NCBI GenBank assembly: GCA_030248225.1
Contig: JASANE010029451.1
Coordinates: forward strand, 1 to 64,000
Origin: Trileptium ribeirensis
Lineage: Eukaryota > Nematoda > Enoplea > Enoplida > Thoracostomopsidae
Reading direction: 5' to 3'
Length of the DNA: 64,000 nucleotides
Both the position numbers and the translations under genes were made by a program. Position 1 is the first letter of the stretch. Each line of letters opens with the position of its first letter. The notes below the pieces were generated by a model. It was not told the DNA's origin. It saw nothing but the letters and a program-made list of their open reading frames with translations, and ran no database searches. This document shows positions 45,870-58,500 of this stretch, piece after piece.

Positions 45870-48800
45870 AATAGTCTCTAAAAAATTACACAGCACATGC
45901 ACACCTCCACTTAATCCGCTTGACCAATTGTGAATAAACAGCGGTAATTTTAGTACCATTCTACTCAGATCGATGAGCTCTTTCCGAAAATACCCATTTC
46001 ACACATTTTTATGACAGCATTGTTGGTTTCCCTGGGTGCCCAAATTGCGAAAAACTTTTTCTTGATAGTTGTATGATTTTATATATTTTCGAACCGTCAT
46101 GATAAGCTAAGTCGAATGGTGGAGACCAGTTATTTTATGGTTTTACGACTTAGGCTTAGGATATCACATAAATAAAAATAAGGCTTTAGCCCATCAACCG
46201 ACTCAGCTCGTCAGGGCGGTTCGAATGATACATAAAATTATGCATTTATCGAGACAAATTATTTTTCGAATGTTAGAATTTTGGAAAAATGTTTCATAGC
46301 AGCATCCGAAGCGAATATTTTCTGAATCATCTCATCGAATTGAGTCGAATGGTACTAAAATTATTGCTGTGTCTTCAAAATGAACCAATCTTCGGCTGGG
46401 GTGCTAAACGGAAAGACCTCGGGTTTTAACGACTTTGGCTAGGCCAATGCTTTAGTCATTACCCTGTGAACCAATCAAGCGTAGTTTAACCACCAACCGA
46501 GTTACGTATTCAATGGGTATAATACATAACGAGTATAATATGGAATAATACATAACGAGTATAATCACATTAGGTAGTAACCGGAATTCCGGTTCTGGCG
46601 AAAATCGTCTTCCGGTTGCGGTTCCGGCAAAAAGCAAAAACCATACCGGAATCGGTATTCCGGTTTAAAAAATTTGTTCGAAATTTTTGTATTTTTGCTT
46701 CATCTGTGGTCCAAACATATATATGTAATATATACGCAATCATCAAGTTCCTATACAACCAAACAAAAGAATAGATTAATTGATCAAATTGCCGTATGAA
46801 ACGTCAAGTAGGACACGCCATTTCGGTACCCATTTCTTATCTTGGCCCTGCAAGAGTTTGTTAACAAAACAAAGCACCTTGATGCTTGTATCAGCTATTT
46901 TACGCATTCAGATGTCGGTGGGGTATGTTAGAATTAAACCGGTCCAACGCGGTAACAGAGTATGGATTATATAGAAGTACTTAGCTGTAAGCTTGGCTAA
47001 TGTATATTGCGTCAAGCACCAGCCAGTACACTTGTAAACTTTGTAAGTCAGTCTACATTGAAGTAAAGTAACATGTCTGAAAAGCAGCCAGAAATTGAGT
47101 TCTTGGAAATGAACTGTATTTATTGAAACTGCGCGAGCAGTGTAACAGTTTGCCCCCATTTATAGGATTCTGATCAGAAAGTTTCCATCATTATCATCTA
47201 GCGAGGGGCACTGGTTGTCCAAAGGTAGCCTAAACAATGTCTTTGTCAAGCTGTACAGTGGAAGGCTTTTTGTTGCTCTGGGGGTCCAAACACCAACATA
47301 TTGATCGATAAATAAACACTATTTAGTTTAATGTAAAAGTTATTTTATAAGACATTTTAAACCCACTGTATCTTCATTTCTTCCTTTATCTGTTATATTA
47401 TATATAAGCTTGTAACGTTTCATTGGGTTTTACGGTCGACGAACCCTATTTACACAATGTAGTGCGTTTTCATATATCTAATTATGTTTTGCGTTCTGGT
47501 CATCAAGAATGGTGTTTTGTTTATAGGTTTTTCGGTACGCTGAATACGATAGTTTGGTTATGTTTGTTAAAGGTATATTGGACGATTCATTGTATTCTTC
47601 ACTGCCTGCCTCAAATTGCTTTCGCTACAATGATGTGCAAATTCTTGTCACGCTGAACCCAAAACAAATCGCGTAATACAGTACACTGTCAGATAGCTAA
47701 CGACCCTTGCATAAAGGAGCGAACTGCGCCTATACAATCCGTCAATGCAGGTCGTATTCTTAGAACCCAATTCAGATGTATAAAGTCTGGATCATATCAT
47801 GTGACCCCCACTACTCCTCCCTCCGCGTATATGTCCAATTGTCCCCTCGAATAATAGTGTAATATTTTTGGTCTCAAGCCTTTATTAAGCTTTGCTCATA
47901 CATGCTTACACGATGAGAGGAGTTATTGTCCCCAAGAGGATCGTACTCCCCCACCCCTAGGGGCATCGCCGATACCACTATGGGAGGTAGTCTGATCCAC
48001 CATGAGGCTTCGCACCCGAAAAAACCATGAAAAATGAGCAAAAATTGGGCGACATTGGAAAAATCCTGTGAAAATGTTGGCAAAACTCGCGAGAAATATT
48101 TTGAGCAATTTTGTGTCCCAAATACAGTTGAAACCTTATCTATTCCTGATGACCTCCCCCAGCCAACCCGCTGATTCCCATGGGGAGAAACATCCCGAGG
48201 CACCTGCTACCCCCTGGGACTTAAGATCTCGCGAATGTATGGTTTAGCTCGGGCTAACAGTAAAACTCTCAATTTTTGCTTATGGCGCTCATGTCGGGTC
48301 TCCCGCTTTAGTTGCAACGGAAACTTGACATGATCCAAATGTTTGGCTGAAACTTCGCATGTTTATTAGCGTTGATTGACATTAGCTTGTTTGCTTTTGT
48401 TGTTTATTGCAACTCCGAGTACATTTGCGAAAAGTTATGCGTTGCTATTATGGATCGATTGGGACTGCGATTTGAGCTGGAATTATTAGTTCGTTTCTGA
48501 TACGATAACGTTGTTGTCCACTCTCACTCACTCACGCATTGGAATATTTGAAGTTCACTTCAACACACAGCACCATACACTTCTATAATATATGGTACCA
48601 AAATATATCTCAGGAATGTAAGTCATGCGCGGATGTAACATTTTTCTGGTACTGATATTTAACGTAAATCCTACAGTTTTTAACAGCCTTGAAATAACCA
48701 CAAAAATTCTTTCTACCCTTCAAAATTCTTTTAGTAGCGCTCTCTTCTAAATATCAAAACATCATTCAAAAACGTAGGTAAAATCATACTTTTCGTTTTT

Positions 48801-50890
48801 AAGCGACATTTGTTTCGTTCACAACAACAAAGGCCATCCTAATCAACTGAAATCTCCGAAACCTACAAAATATTCGAACGTTTTATGCTACGTACTTATT
48901 GAGACGGAGAGAACGGACTGGACTTTCCCTAAGTCACGCATAATTTCGCAAAATATCCTTTTTATCCGTCTGTTTGCCGCCACCCTGGTCACAAGATTGT
49001 TGGATTTTCGCATTTTTTATTTGACGCATAATAGAGTGCAGTTATGCACCTAGCTCTGTGTTTGCACTGCAGTAATGATTTCCTGCCTAAGTTGTCCCAA
49101 ACCGACTTGAATATTGAATTTGGCAATGTGTAGTGCCCAATATTTTAGGTCATACCGCTTGGCTAGGTATCGAATCGAAAAAGCTGCTGCTCAGAATTCT
49201 CTCACCGAGAACTACACTTTTTTGCATTTCTTCTTGTAAAGCAGCCGTTTTCGAGCTATGAGCCAAAGTTTTAAAAATATAAAGTTAAATTTTCTAAATT
49301 GGCTTCTTGTTTGTTCAGAGTGAACGATGGATTGTTAACCTCTCTGCATGGTGCACGTGCTAACTACTTAATTTTGGCACCGAAAATTGTTAAATTTTAG
49401 TGTTTTTCACCTTATTTGTACCTAGATGACTAGAATGGATCTATAGGTTTTCAGGTATGCCGAATATGATAAAAGCGACAGTGTTTCATCAGTACTTTAT
49501 CTGCTTCGTTTCGCCATTACTGCATTTTATACTGGAGCGTTTGCTAGCCAATCGGATGATTACATTGTTTGTATAATTCTACAAATTGTGTGCTGCAAAT
49601 AGTATATAATATATTGTAAACATATTAAATTCAAAATTATTTTTGGTATTTGACATTTTACCACGGTTCAATCAAATAAAATTTTACATTCCAAATCATG
49701 TGAAGTGTTAAACAATCGCAAATAACAAATTATATAGTTGATTTGCGCTGAAATGCCAACCTGTAGTCCAGAAAAGAATCAAAAGGTTGTTCAATAATTA
49801 AACTACGGTAAATTTTTATGATCCACCGACAAATTTCATTTTGTGGACAAAATTGATTGCTAATCATTCATAATATACATTTATTAAAACTACCATATTG
49901 AATGGCAGTTATAGTTTAGCGTCACATACAAAATATAAATCGCATCGGATTTAAATTTTGAGACCCCATCCGATACGACAATTCGTAGACCTGACCCGAC
50001 CGATACAAATTGTATAGTGTTGCACGAAATATTCAGAATAAAACACTAAACAGGTATTTAAAAATATGTTTTACCGTTTCAGTATATTTTGCGCTGTCCT
50101 TATACTTATAGCAAATATATTACACAAGTATTTTGTTTGACTACAGCTGTGTCTGCCAAATTTTACGTTGAAATTGTGCAAAATTGTGTACTACACACAG
50201 ATAGAACATGATATGCGGCGGCAATGTCGGGTAATACGTGGACTCGAATTAGGCCCATCGACCCGACTCCGATCTCATTCCTAAATTAAAGCTGAACAAA
50301 TATTGGCGGCTAATTAAATAGAGAGTGTTATCGCTGGTGGAAGCATCGGCAATGATTTTGAATCGTACAACGGGAAGCTCGAGATAAACACAACTGAATG
50401 GGAAAAGCTAAGATAATACACATTAGTGGGCTATCAAGATTCAACACATCTGGGATATTACCTGTCGCCCCAAATAAGAAATTAGTCATGCCATATTCAC
50501 GTGATCGATTCCCACAATTTTGGCATTCCCTCTCCTTCCACCGAAGGCTCTGAGTTTTGAATAAATTTGGACATCTGATTTAGTCATTGGATTGATGGGC
50601 AGCCCATAGGATTATCGAGTGAAGGAAAAGTTTTTGTCCATAATTTTGGTACTCGGAGTTTGCTGTGTGTAGTGATCACACAAATAATAATTACTGGATT
50701 TTGCTCTACGCGTCATTGACTGGATTTTCCGACGTGATCCCCGTGCAGATCAGTCTATGCGAAGAGTAATAAGCTCAAAAATGCCTGCTCCGCAGCTGGC
50801 CGCGGGGGTTGTGTAGTGATCACACAAATAATAATTAATGCTAGCGAAACCTCAATTCGCTAGTTGGAATATCACTACAACCATCCAACC
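45870..50890. other. Gene-poor repeat-bearing sequence
   Basis: Contains the second TTCCGG-type repeat (46565-46690), the second TCGGTCGACGAACCC repeat (47430-47550), a T/G-rich dispersed repeat in inverse orientation (47830-48225), and a block at 50165-50230 resembling 44855-44925 (GTGCAAAATT..ACACACAGATRGAACAT). No protein-coding gene seen. Confidence 0.45.
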
Positions 50891-50899
50891 GTTTCAAGC

Positions 50900-50971
50900 G
50901 GGTCCATGGTGTAGTGGTTAGCACGTCTGCTGCGCACGCGGAAGGCCCGGTGTTCAATTCCCGGTGGACCC
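50900..50971 (+). tRNA. tRNA-like gene, anticodon loop abnormal (CGC by position)
   Basis: Acceptor stem GGGTCCA (50900-50906) pairs perfectly with TGGACCC (50965-50971). The D-arm has GTG/CAC around TAGTGGTTAG, and the anticodon stem TCTGC/GCGGA is complete. The 7-base loop TGCGCAC gives anticodon CGC (50933-50935), nominally Ala, but position 33 is G instead of the universal U and the G3:U70 pair that identifies alanine tRNA is absent. The T-arm holds the TTCAATT loop but has a one-base irregularity (bulged T at 50951). The body resembles valine-type tRNAs. Both internal promoter boxes look good; it may be a tRNA pseudogene. Confidence 0.7.
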
Positions 50972-51369
50972 ATTCTTTAGCTTGAGCGGCATTTAACAAA
51001 AATAGCTAACATAGCTTATACTGTGTAAGCTGCACATAGTTACCTAGATACGCATGCATAAACTAGGGATAAAGAAAGTTTATAACAAGATGGTATCTCG
51101 GACTGATATTAATTTCATGATAGTATTAACTTATTCCTTACCTGTTGTAGCCGCGGTTTTTTGGCCATGTGTTAGAACATTTTTGATTTTTTTTGTACAT
51201 ATGTATTTATTTATCTTTTTGAATAAACTGTTTTAAAAAATTTAAGTTAACTTTTGAGCTGCTAATATATCAAGCACTATTGATGCATCATAATCAGTAT
51301 GTCATAGCTTTAACGGCCAGTGTAACCTTTAGTGGCGGAAGTGAAATGCATTCTATGCTGTTCTCGATG

Positions 51370-51779
51370 TACTAAGCCTTATGCGGCGTTTACGTTATAA
51401 AACGCCCGCCATGTGGAGGATTTGTCCACGTGTGGCATGACCACACCATGGTGCGTGGTACTCGGACGGGCATACAGTGTAGCACAAGTCATGTTGTCGC
51501 TGACACCATGTATATTACACTATGGTGTCTTCGACACGCTATGTTTGAATACTTATTTTAAAAAAAGGCGGGAAAACTAACTAACTGAAATTTCAAATGA
51601 TTTACGCTAACTGATTGTAACCCATAAGCCATTCCGTTGAAATCTTTGCATAGGAAGTGCGCGGACAGAAGTTCAACCGTATAAACACCATACCACGGAA
51701 AAAAACGTAAAGACATCTTCCCAAAAGACTTTCATCGAAGTTAGCTAGAAGTTAATGGTGTCCATGACACCATGTATAA
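51370..51779. repeat. Transposon-like repeat with GACACCATG phrases
   Basis: GCGGCGTTTACGTTATAAAACGCCC resembles the ends of the ACGTTATAATGTCCCC family, and ACACCATGTATA occurs at about 51504 and 51765. Likely a diverged relative just outside the large element that begins at 51780. Boundaries uncertain. Confidence 0.4.
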
Positions 51780-52039
51780 TGCGGGATTCACGTTATAATG
51801 TCCCCACCAGTTAGAACTTTTGTCCCCCTGTAGTGTAGGCTATACTGTAAAGACAGTGACAGCGACACCCATACCATATACATGGCTGTCGCAGAAGGAC
51901 AGTATGTAAATGGCTGATTTAAAAGTCATCCCGTGTGCTGCTAGCCGTGAGTGCCAAAACCTTTTATATTAATTCCTAAAAGTAATGGTTGCATATATAG
52001 TATTAAACATTATCCTAAAATTTCAACACGTTAATAAAC

Positions 52040-53350
52040 TGAACATGAACTGGGGAGTCCAATATGTACCTGGGGACCCATGCAAGATGAACCTGGGCCA
52101 ATTCGAAATATCTTGGAATTTGCGGAAAAAATTCGCTAAATTTTAGCTGCGTCTGGAAGGGCTAGGGGACGTAAAACCCATGAACTGGGGAGGCCAATAT
52201 TGTACCTGGGGGCCCATGCAAGATGAACCTGGGCCCATTCGAAATATCTTGGAGCTTGCAAAAATTTGCTAAATTTTGCGCCTGGCAGTACTTGAGGAGC
52301 TAGAAGGCATATAATCTGGGACATGTCAATATTCACATGGGGGCATGCGCAGGGGGACCCGGGCCAATTCGAAATACCTTGAATTTTAATAAAAAATCCC
52401 TAGATTTTGAAGTTGCGCCGCCGAGATCTGGGAACCTACAGAGCAAGAACAGGCTACGCCAACTTTCTACCTGGTCATGTTCCTAGATGAATGTTGGCCT
52501 GTACCAGTTTATGGCTTCTGGCCCCCCTGGTACATCCAGGCGCATCCATTTAGCTATAATTTTTCGTAAATCCAAGGTGTTTCGAATTGGCCCAGGTCCC
52601 CCTGCGCATGCCGCCAGGTGCATGTAGCCAAAACCAGTCCGTGACCTGTAGGTTTCCAGGTACTTCTCGGCGCAACTAAAGTTATTTTCCACAACCTTCA
52701 AGGTATTCCGAATTGGCCCAGGTTCCCCACACGTGCCCTCAGGTAGAATGCGGGCCTCCCAGTCTATGCGGCTCTACAGCCCGGGTACTTCGTGGTACAA
52801 TTTAACGCATTTTGCACACACTCCGGGGTATTTCGAATTGGCCCAGGTTCTGCTCGGCGAGCCCTCAGGTATTAATGCTGGCATCCCCAGTTCTTGCCCT
52901 CTACGTCCCCTGGTAGTTCCAGGTGCAACTAAAATTTAGCGCATTTTTCGCAAATTCCAAGGTATTTCGAATTGGTCCAGGTTCCCTCTGCGCGACCCTT
53001 AGAAATATTCGGTATAATTTTAGTTTAGAAGTACTTGAGAACCTACAGGGCAAGAATCGGGTAAGCCTACCTGGGGAACGCAAAGGTGGAACCTGGTCCA
53101 ATTCGAAACACCTTGGTACGAAACAAACACCATATTTCGAATGCGCTCAGAAGTACCTAGGGCTAGAAGGCATAAACTGTAATAGACCAACATACAGCCA
53201 TGAGTGCAAACCCCGGGGAGGGGGGTGGAAGGCAAGAACTGGGTAGGCCAACAATCACCTGGGGCCCACGCAGGCGGAACCAATTCCAAATTCGAAATAC
53301 TTTGAAGTCTGCTAAAGCTAAAATTCTACTTGCGCCGGGGACCTACAGGA
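52040..53350. repeat. Inverted cluster of ~115-120-bp repeats
   Basis: Units marked by CCTGGGCCAATTCGAAATA appear in plus orientation at about 52083, 52208 and 52361, in reverse orientation (TATTTCGAATTGGCCCAGG or similar) at about 52577, 52710, 52830 and 52964, and again in plus orientation from about 53090 to 53310. The short frames on both strands are repeat shadows. Confidence 0.8.
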
Positions 53351-53639
53351 CATGAACTGGGATAGGCGAATATCCACCTATCACCCTAAACCGGAGATTT
53401 ATCAGAAACTCTTGACCGACAAGGTGAAGCGCCTATAGCAAAATAAGTTTTATTTTATTGATGATGTTTGTGAAAAAATTCCAGGAACACGAAATGCGTG
53501 GCGATTCCAGAACGACGGGTCATGCCTGAAGGCGGGCGGATGATGAATTCACGGGGCTTATAAGCCACATTCAACTATGAAGTTTATGACTGCCTAGAAA
53601 TTCGTTCCTACCTAACCGAACCTTGGGGAAAATAAACAC

Positions 53640-53790
53640 CCTTTCTCACTCCTAAACTTCCCACACCCATAGCCTACAAATTTTTCTTGTTTTTGCAATT
53701 TTTCACACCATTTTTCCAATTTTCATTTCAATTTCTTGCCCCATTTTTCCACTAATTTTTTCCAATTTCCCCAATTTTACGGGAGTGAAG
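53640..53790. repeat. T-rich CCAATTTT phrase repeat
   Basis: Alternating TTTTTCCA/CCAATTTT/CCCCATTTTT phrases, similar to 11590-11690, 13440-13570 and 54220-54290. It sits as a prelude to the G-rich block. Confidence 0.5.
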
Positions 53791-53859
53791 GCGATGTACT
53801 GGCCGACAGGGAAAGAGAAGTTCAGAGTTAAGTACCTCGCCTCGAAGGAGGGGTGTCAG

Positions 53860-55240
53860 CCAGTCGGAGGGGGAGGGATGTAGTAGTCAGGGGTATAAAT
53901 TTTCCAAATTGTTAGGAACTCACCGGTCCTAGACGGGGAGGGGGTGCGTGATTCTGGGGGGAGGGGAGGGTGGGTGGCCTCGCAGGCCCAAAAGTCTTCC
54001 CTGGCGCCCCGAACTCCCCCGAAAGCTATGCCCCGCCCCACCACGTTTTCCTATCATCTTCCGCGCCGGAGGCGTGCCGAAATTTTTTGGAAGGGGGGTT
54101 GGGGCCACGGAAGAGAGTTTAGTGCCTCGGGGGGGGGGAGAGGGGTGAGATGAGGAGGGAGGTTCAGGACGTCGCAAGCCCTAAGCTTTCCCTGGGGCCC
54201 CGAAGCCCACACGGTCTCACCTTTTTCCCTATTTTTGTCAACGTTTCCCCCACTCTAACTCCAATTTTCCACCAATTTATTTTTATTTTCGTCTGACCTT
54301 GCGGGCAGGGGAAACGATGCGGCTCTCCCGGCGAACGGGGGAGAGAAGCGCCTCCGGGGAGGAGGTGCTACATCGGGAGGGGGCTTGGCGCCTTGGTATG
54401 GATAGAAGATTGCGGCGCGTCGGAGGGGGGGTCGGATTTTGGCGCATCAAAGGGGGCGGTGGTGTATACGATGCCAGTTTCGGGGCCGGGGGATGCAGGG
54501 ACTCGGGGAGGGTGGCGTCCGGAATCCGGGAGAGAGTTTAGGGCCCCCGTGGGATGCGGAACCTGGAGGGAGGGGGTGCCGGGCCTCTAGTGGAGGCGGT
54601 GCGGGGCCTTGGGGGTGGGATCGACGGGTGCCTCGGGAGTGGAGTGCGGGGCTTCGATGGCGGAGAGGGTTGGGGTGCTTGACTTCGGGGGGGGGGAGGC
54701 TAGGAAGAGGGTGCAAGGCTTCGATGGGGGCCTCGGGAGGGGGGTGCGGGGCCTCGAGGGGGTGCTTGCTTCGGGGGGTGCTTGTCTTCGGGCAGGGAGG
54801 TGTATACGTTACCGGTTTCGGGTCCGTGGGGGATGCAGGGACTCGGCGAGGGTGACTTCGGGAACCCTGAAGAGAGTTTAGGGCCCTTGTAGGGTGCGGG
54901 GCCTCGAGGGGAAGAGCCTGCGGGGCTTCGGGGGTATTGATGGGTGCGGGTCCTCGATGTGGGGGTTCATGGCCTCGAGGGGTTTGCTTGCTTTGGGGGT
55001 GCGTGGTTTCAGGGGGTGTACTTGTCTTCGGGAATGGGGCTGTGCTTGTCTTCGGGGGGGGGGGGGGATGGGGAAATTCGGGGCCTCGGGGGGATGCCTT
55101 TGGGTTCAGGGGGGATGCTTGGCTTCGGGTACGGGGACACCAATGCAGAGCATCAGAAGGGGCGTGGAGCGAGGCTCCAAGGATGGGGGTTCTGGTAGGG
55201 CCCCAACTGTCTAGGACTGCACTGGTTAGATTCACGTGCC
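53860..55240. repeat. Extremely G-rich minisatellite block
   Basis: About 1.3 kb in which the plus strand is dominated by G runs (for example a run of 13 or more G at 55057-55070), with CCTCGGGG, TTCGGGG and GGTGCGGGGCCTCGAGGGG phrases. A longer unit is present twice, at 54464-54575 and 54797-54910 (GTGTATACG, GATGCAGGGACTCGG, GAGAGAGTTTAGGGCCC/GAAGAGAGTTTAGGGCCC). All overlapping long frames on both strands (up to 262 codons) come from this composition and are not genes. Confidence 0.9.
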
Positions 55241-55556
55241 ACTTCCGAATTTATCTTGCATTCTACATTTCAGAGTCAGAATAAAATGTTTTCAACGATA
55301 AAAATTTTTATTCAGTAGTTTACAATATGGAAGTCACCATACGGTGTCTGCCGCACTGTCACTATACTATACAGTGTCTGCCACACTGTCACTGCAGAAC
55401 AATAGGATTCCCGCGACACTCTACTGCCAAAATGCAGTAGCTAAGGGTGTTCCTGATACCCTCATATTTTGTATATGGTATGGGTGTCGCTGTCACTGTC
55501 TTTACGGTATAGCCTAGACTACAGGGGGACAAAAGTTCCAACTGGTGGGGACATTA

Positions 55557-58500
55557 TCCAGTATTAGCCAGGACCGAAACCCCGAACGGAACCTTAGGAC
55601 CATTCGCCCTATTTCCCTATTGAAATTTCACAATTTAGACCGTCCGGGAATAGGAGGCCTTTGACAATTTAAGGGGTCGGGAAGTGATCAGAATCAAGAC
55701 TATCAATTTTACCTGGTTCAAATAAACCATAGCTTAATGGTCGCGAAAGTAAGCTGAAACAAATGGGTTACGGTAGTTTCCGATTGTTCGGAAATAACGG
55801 GCATCGGGCCTGTTTGTCGGCCCGTAACCGTCTAACGGTTGAGATTTTCCGGAAACGTCCCGAGTACTTTCCGGTAGAGAATTCTTAGGGCTTTCGAACG
55901 AGGTCAAACAGTCACAAATCACTGGAGGACTTCACGAGATATTTCGGGGACAAACTGGCGAAAGTTCAATTGACAGCCATTACTTACGCTACGTTTGGCT
56001 GGTGACCATGGTTCCGAGTGGACAGGACCTAGGCATATATGGATATAGTTATGCATATATATGTGTACTGTCTGATTTTAGTGTCTCGGTACGTCCGTTA
56101 TTCCGCCTCACCGTGCAAACCCTTTCTTTTATAGTGTCCTTTGACGCCCTGAAATTGCTTGACCCGTACCCTAACAACTAGTTTGCCTTTTTATCGTCGA
56201 ATCATCGAGTGGAAGTATGCGTGTTTTAGTAGTTTACCCATTTAGCCATCTAACGAGACCAGGCGGGTCTCGACCTGACTTGTCAATCCGCTTTGGTATG
56301 AATTATTTTCTGTTTCTGATGCATCACGAAAAGTGAACATAAAATTCCGTCAGTTTGCACCAACTCCGTACCTGACCTCTGACCCTAAATGCGCCCGTAC
56401 GACCCCTCATTCTACTCGCCTGCTTTTGGAAAACACAACGATATACGGCGGGTCTCCGCCCGACTCCCCGCTAGCCCGCTATAACCCGTTAAAGTGCCCC
56501 CAGTTCGGCATACCGACTGAAAGTGGGCACAAGCCAACCGAAAATTTATCCCTAACTCGAGGATATGCAACTTGCCGCTCATTGCGTTCGCCACGCCGAA
56601 ACATCTCCAAATATACCCGGCGGGTCTCCGTCAGTTGCCCCGTTAACCCGGAACGGCCGACAAAAGCGCCCCCACCACCATCCACACTCTCTCTATCTGT
56701 AACGATTTTAGTGCCTCTCTAACCGCTGCCCTCAGGGCAGGCAAATCCAGGTTTCCAAGGCGAGTTCAACGATACCCGGTGGGTGTCGCTGCGCCCAACC
56801 GTTAGTGCGGGAAAGCCCGCTGAAGCCCTTTATACTAATATATGTCGGAACCCAAAGATGGGCCCCAACCCACCTCTACGTCTACCCCCCTCGTGTTTGG
56901 TATCATTCGGACCCGCTCTTCTTCCTGGGACCGAATCTCACCCCGGTCCCCCGAAAATCCCTCGGGAATCCCCTGTCCCGCTTCCCTTCCCGTGCCCCTT
57001 CTTTTCCGCTTTGCGTCCTCGCTTTTCTTTTCTTTTCTCTCTCTAACCGACTTCTTTGGTCGGTTGTCGTGGTCGTCATCGCTGTGGCTGTGTTGTATTT
57101 GTTGTTGTTGTTGTTGCTGTGTAGTTGTTGTTGTTGTTGTTCTGCGTGTTTCTGATGTGAACTTGAGCGACCTTTCTGTCGCTCAGGTCGCCAGTGTGTC
57201 TCATGTGTAGTGTGTGTTTATGTGTTCATGAGTATTGTATATATGTATGTATGTGTGTATGTAGATATATATGTATATATAGTATATAAGGACATGTCAA
57301 AAAACCAGGACATATAGGGACAGGACGTGCAAAATTCTGTTAAATTCGTAAGTTTTACGGACGGACTGTACAAGGACGACTAGGGAAGACGGGGTTATGT
57401 CTAGGGCCCTCGCGCGGCCTCCTGGAGCTTCTGAACAGGATCCCCGATAGCTCAAAGGATACATAGGAATGTGCTGCACCCTCAAACAAAAAGGGAATTC
57501 ATTTCCGCTAGCGATACCCCCCTTCGGACATCTAAAGACGCCCTGTTAGGATATTAGCAAAACTGTCAGTCAGGAATGTTTGGTTTTATCTTATAATCCG
57601 ACATGTAAACGTGTAATGTTTGCACGTTGACCCATGGATTCGGTGGTAAGATTTAGCCCCAGATGGACTTTTAAGAAGCTTATGTAGTTGATGGATGGGG
57701 ATGCTAACTCGCTAAATAGCAGAAATTTAACCTTAAATCGACGAGTTAGCTGACGGAAATTTGATGAATGAGGACAAGAAGACCAATCTGTCCCGAAATG
57801 AAGACAGATTTCTAGCTTACTCCAAGTATCTTGTGTGGAGAAGCAGATTTAAAATTTTAAATTTGACGGGTGACCCAACCATTTTGTAGGACAGTTGGGG
57901 GGATAACGGATAATTTAGGATTAGGTAAGAGATTTAAGAGATCTGAGTAATGATCTTTAGAACAATTTCTGACATAAATTTAAAAGTAACGATGGATGAG
58001 GTTCAAGATTTCGCTAGAAATTTGGGCCAAATTCACCCGGGTTTGAACTCAAAAATGTGGGCGTTCAAAGATCCTCTCCGATTGGATAGCGACAAAATCG
58101 CTATCCCTCAATATAGACAAAAATTTTGAGGCGACGACTATTGCGTCGACTCTTCGAATCAGTTCGACTTCGACAGCGCGGAGTTCGGTCGACTTTACTG
58201 ACCGGCTCCGACGCATTATTTTCATAGTTTTTCTACGTTTGTTCGATTGCTTTCCCGTGTTCTGAGTTTTCGCGTTTGGATTGGAGACGACATCCGGAGA
58301 ACCGCGCAGACTTTCTAGGTCTCGCGAAGGGGGTTTGGCTTTTGCCACCCCGGATCAAAGACTGTAAGTGAACCTGAGTAGGACAGCCTGAAACATGGGG
58401 GTTTAGTTTCCCCGGATGTAACAGAGACGATCCATCGATGGAGGATTTTGGTTGACATTGGTAAGGCTCTCGCTCCCATAGATTAGTTTCACTTCAGTCG

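Larger units (their letters stand above)
51780..55556. mobile_element. Large non-autonomous TIR transposon (~3.8 kb)
   Basis: The left end (51780-51885: TGCGGGATTCACGTTATAATG, ACTTTTGTCCCCCTGTAGTG, AAAGACAGTGACAGCGACACC) is reproduced with few changes as the reverse complement of 55470-55556. The terminal ~16 bases of the right end are missing; sequence changes at 55557, where the retroelement region begins. The ends are those of the MITE at 18307-18752, which would be an internally deleted form. No transposase is visible inside: the interior is an inverted cluster of 115-120-bp repeats and a G-rich minisatellite. The mechanism class is unknown. Confidence 0.7.

Noticed and set aside
54299..55284. 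Long Gly/Arg-rich frames on the plus strand and a 262-codon Pro-rich frame on the minus strand
   Set aside because: They follow from extreme G/C strand bias, occur in all frames at once and resemble no protein.
55557..56010. Possible primer-binding site TGGTGACC near 56000
   Set aside because: Only a few bases match the usual pattern and no LTR end (CA) can be confirmed without the 3' LTR.
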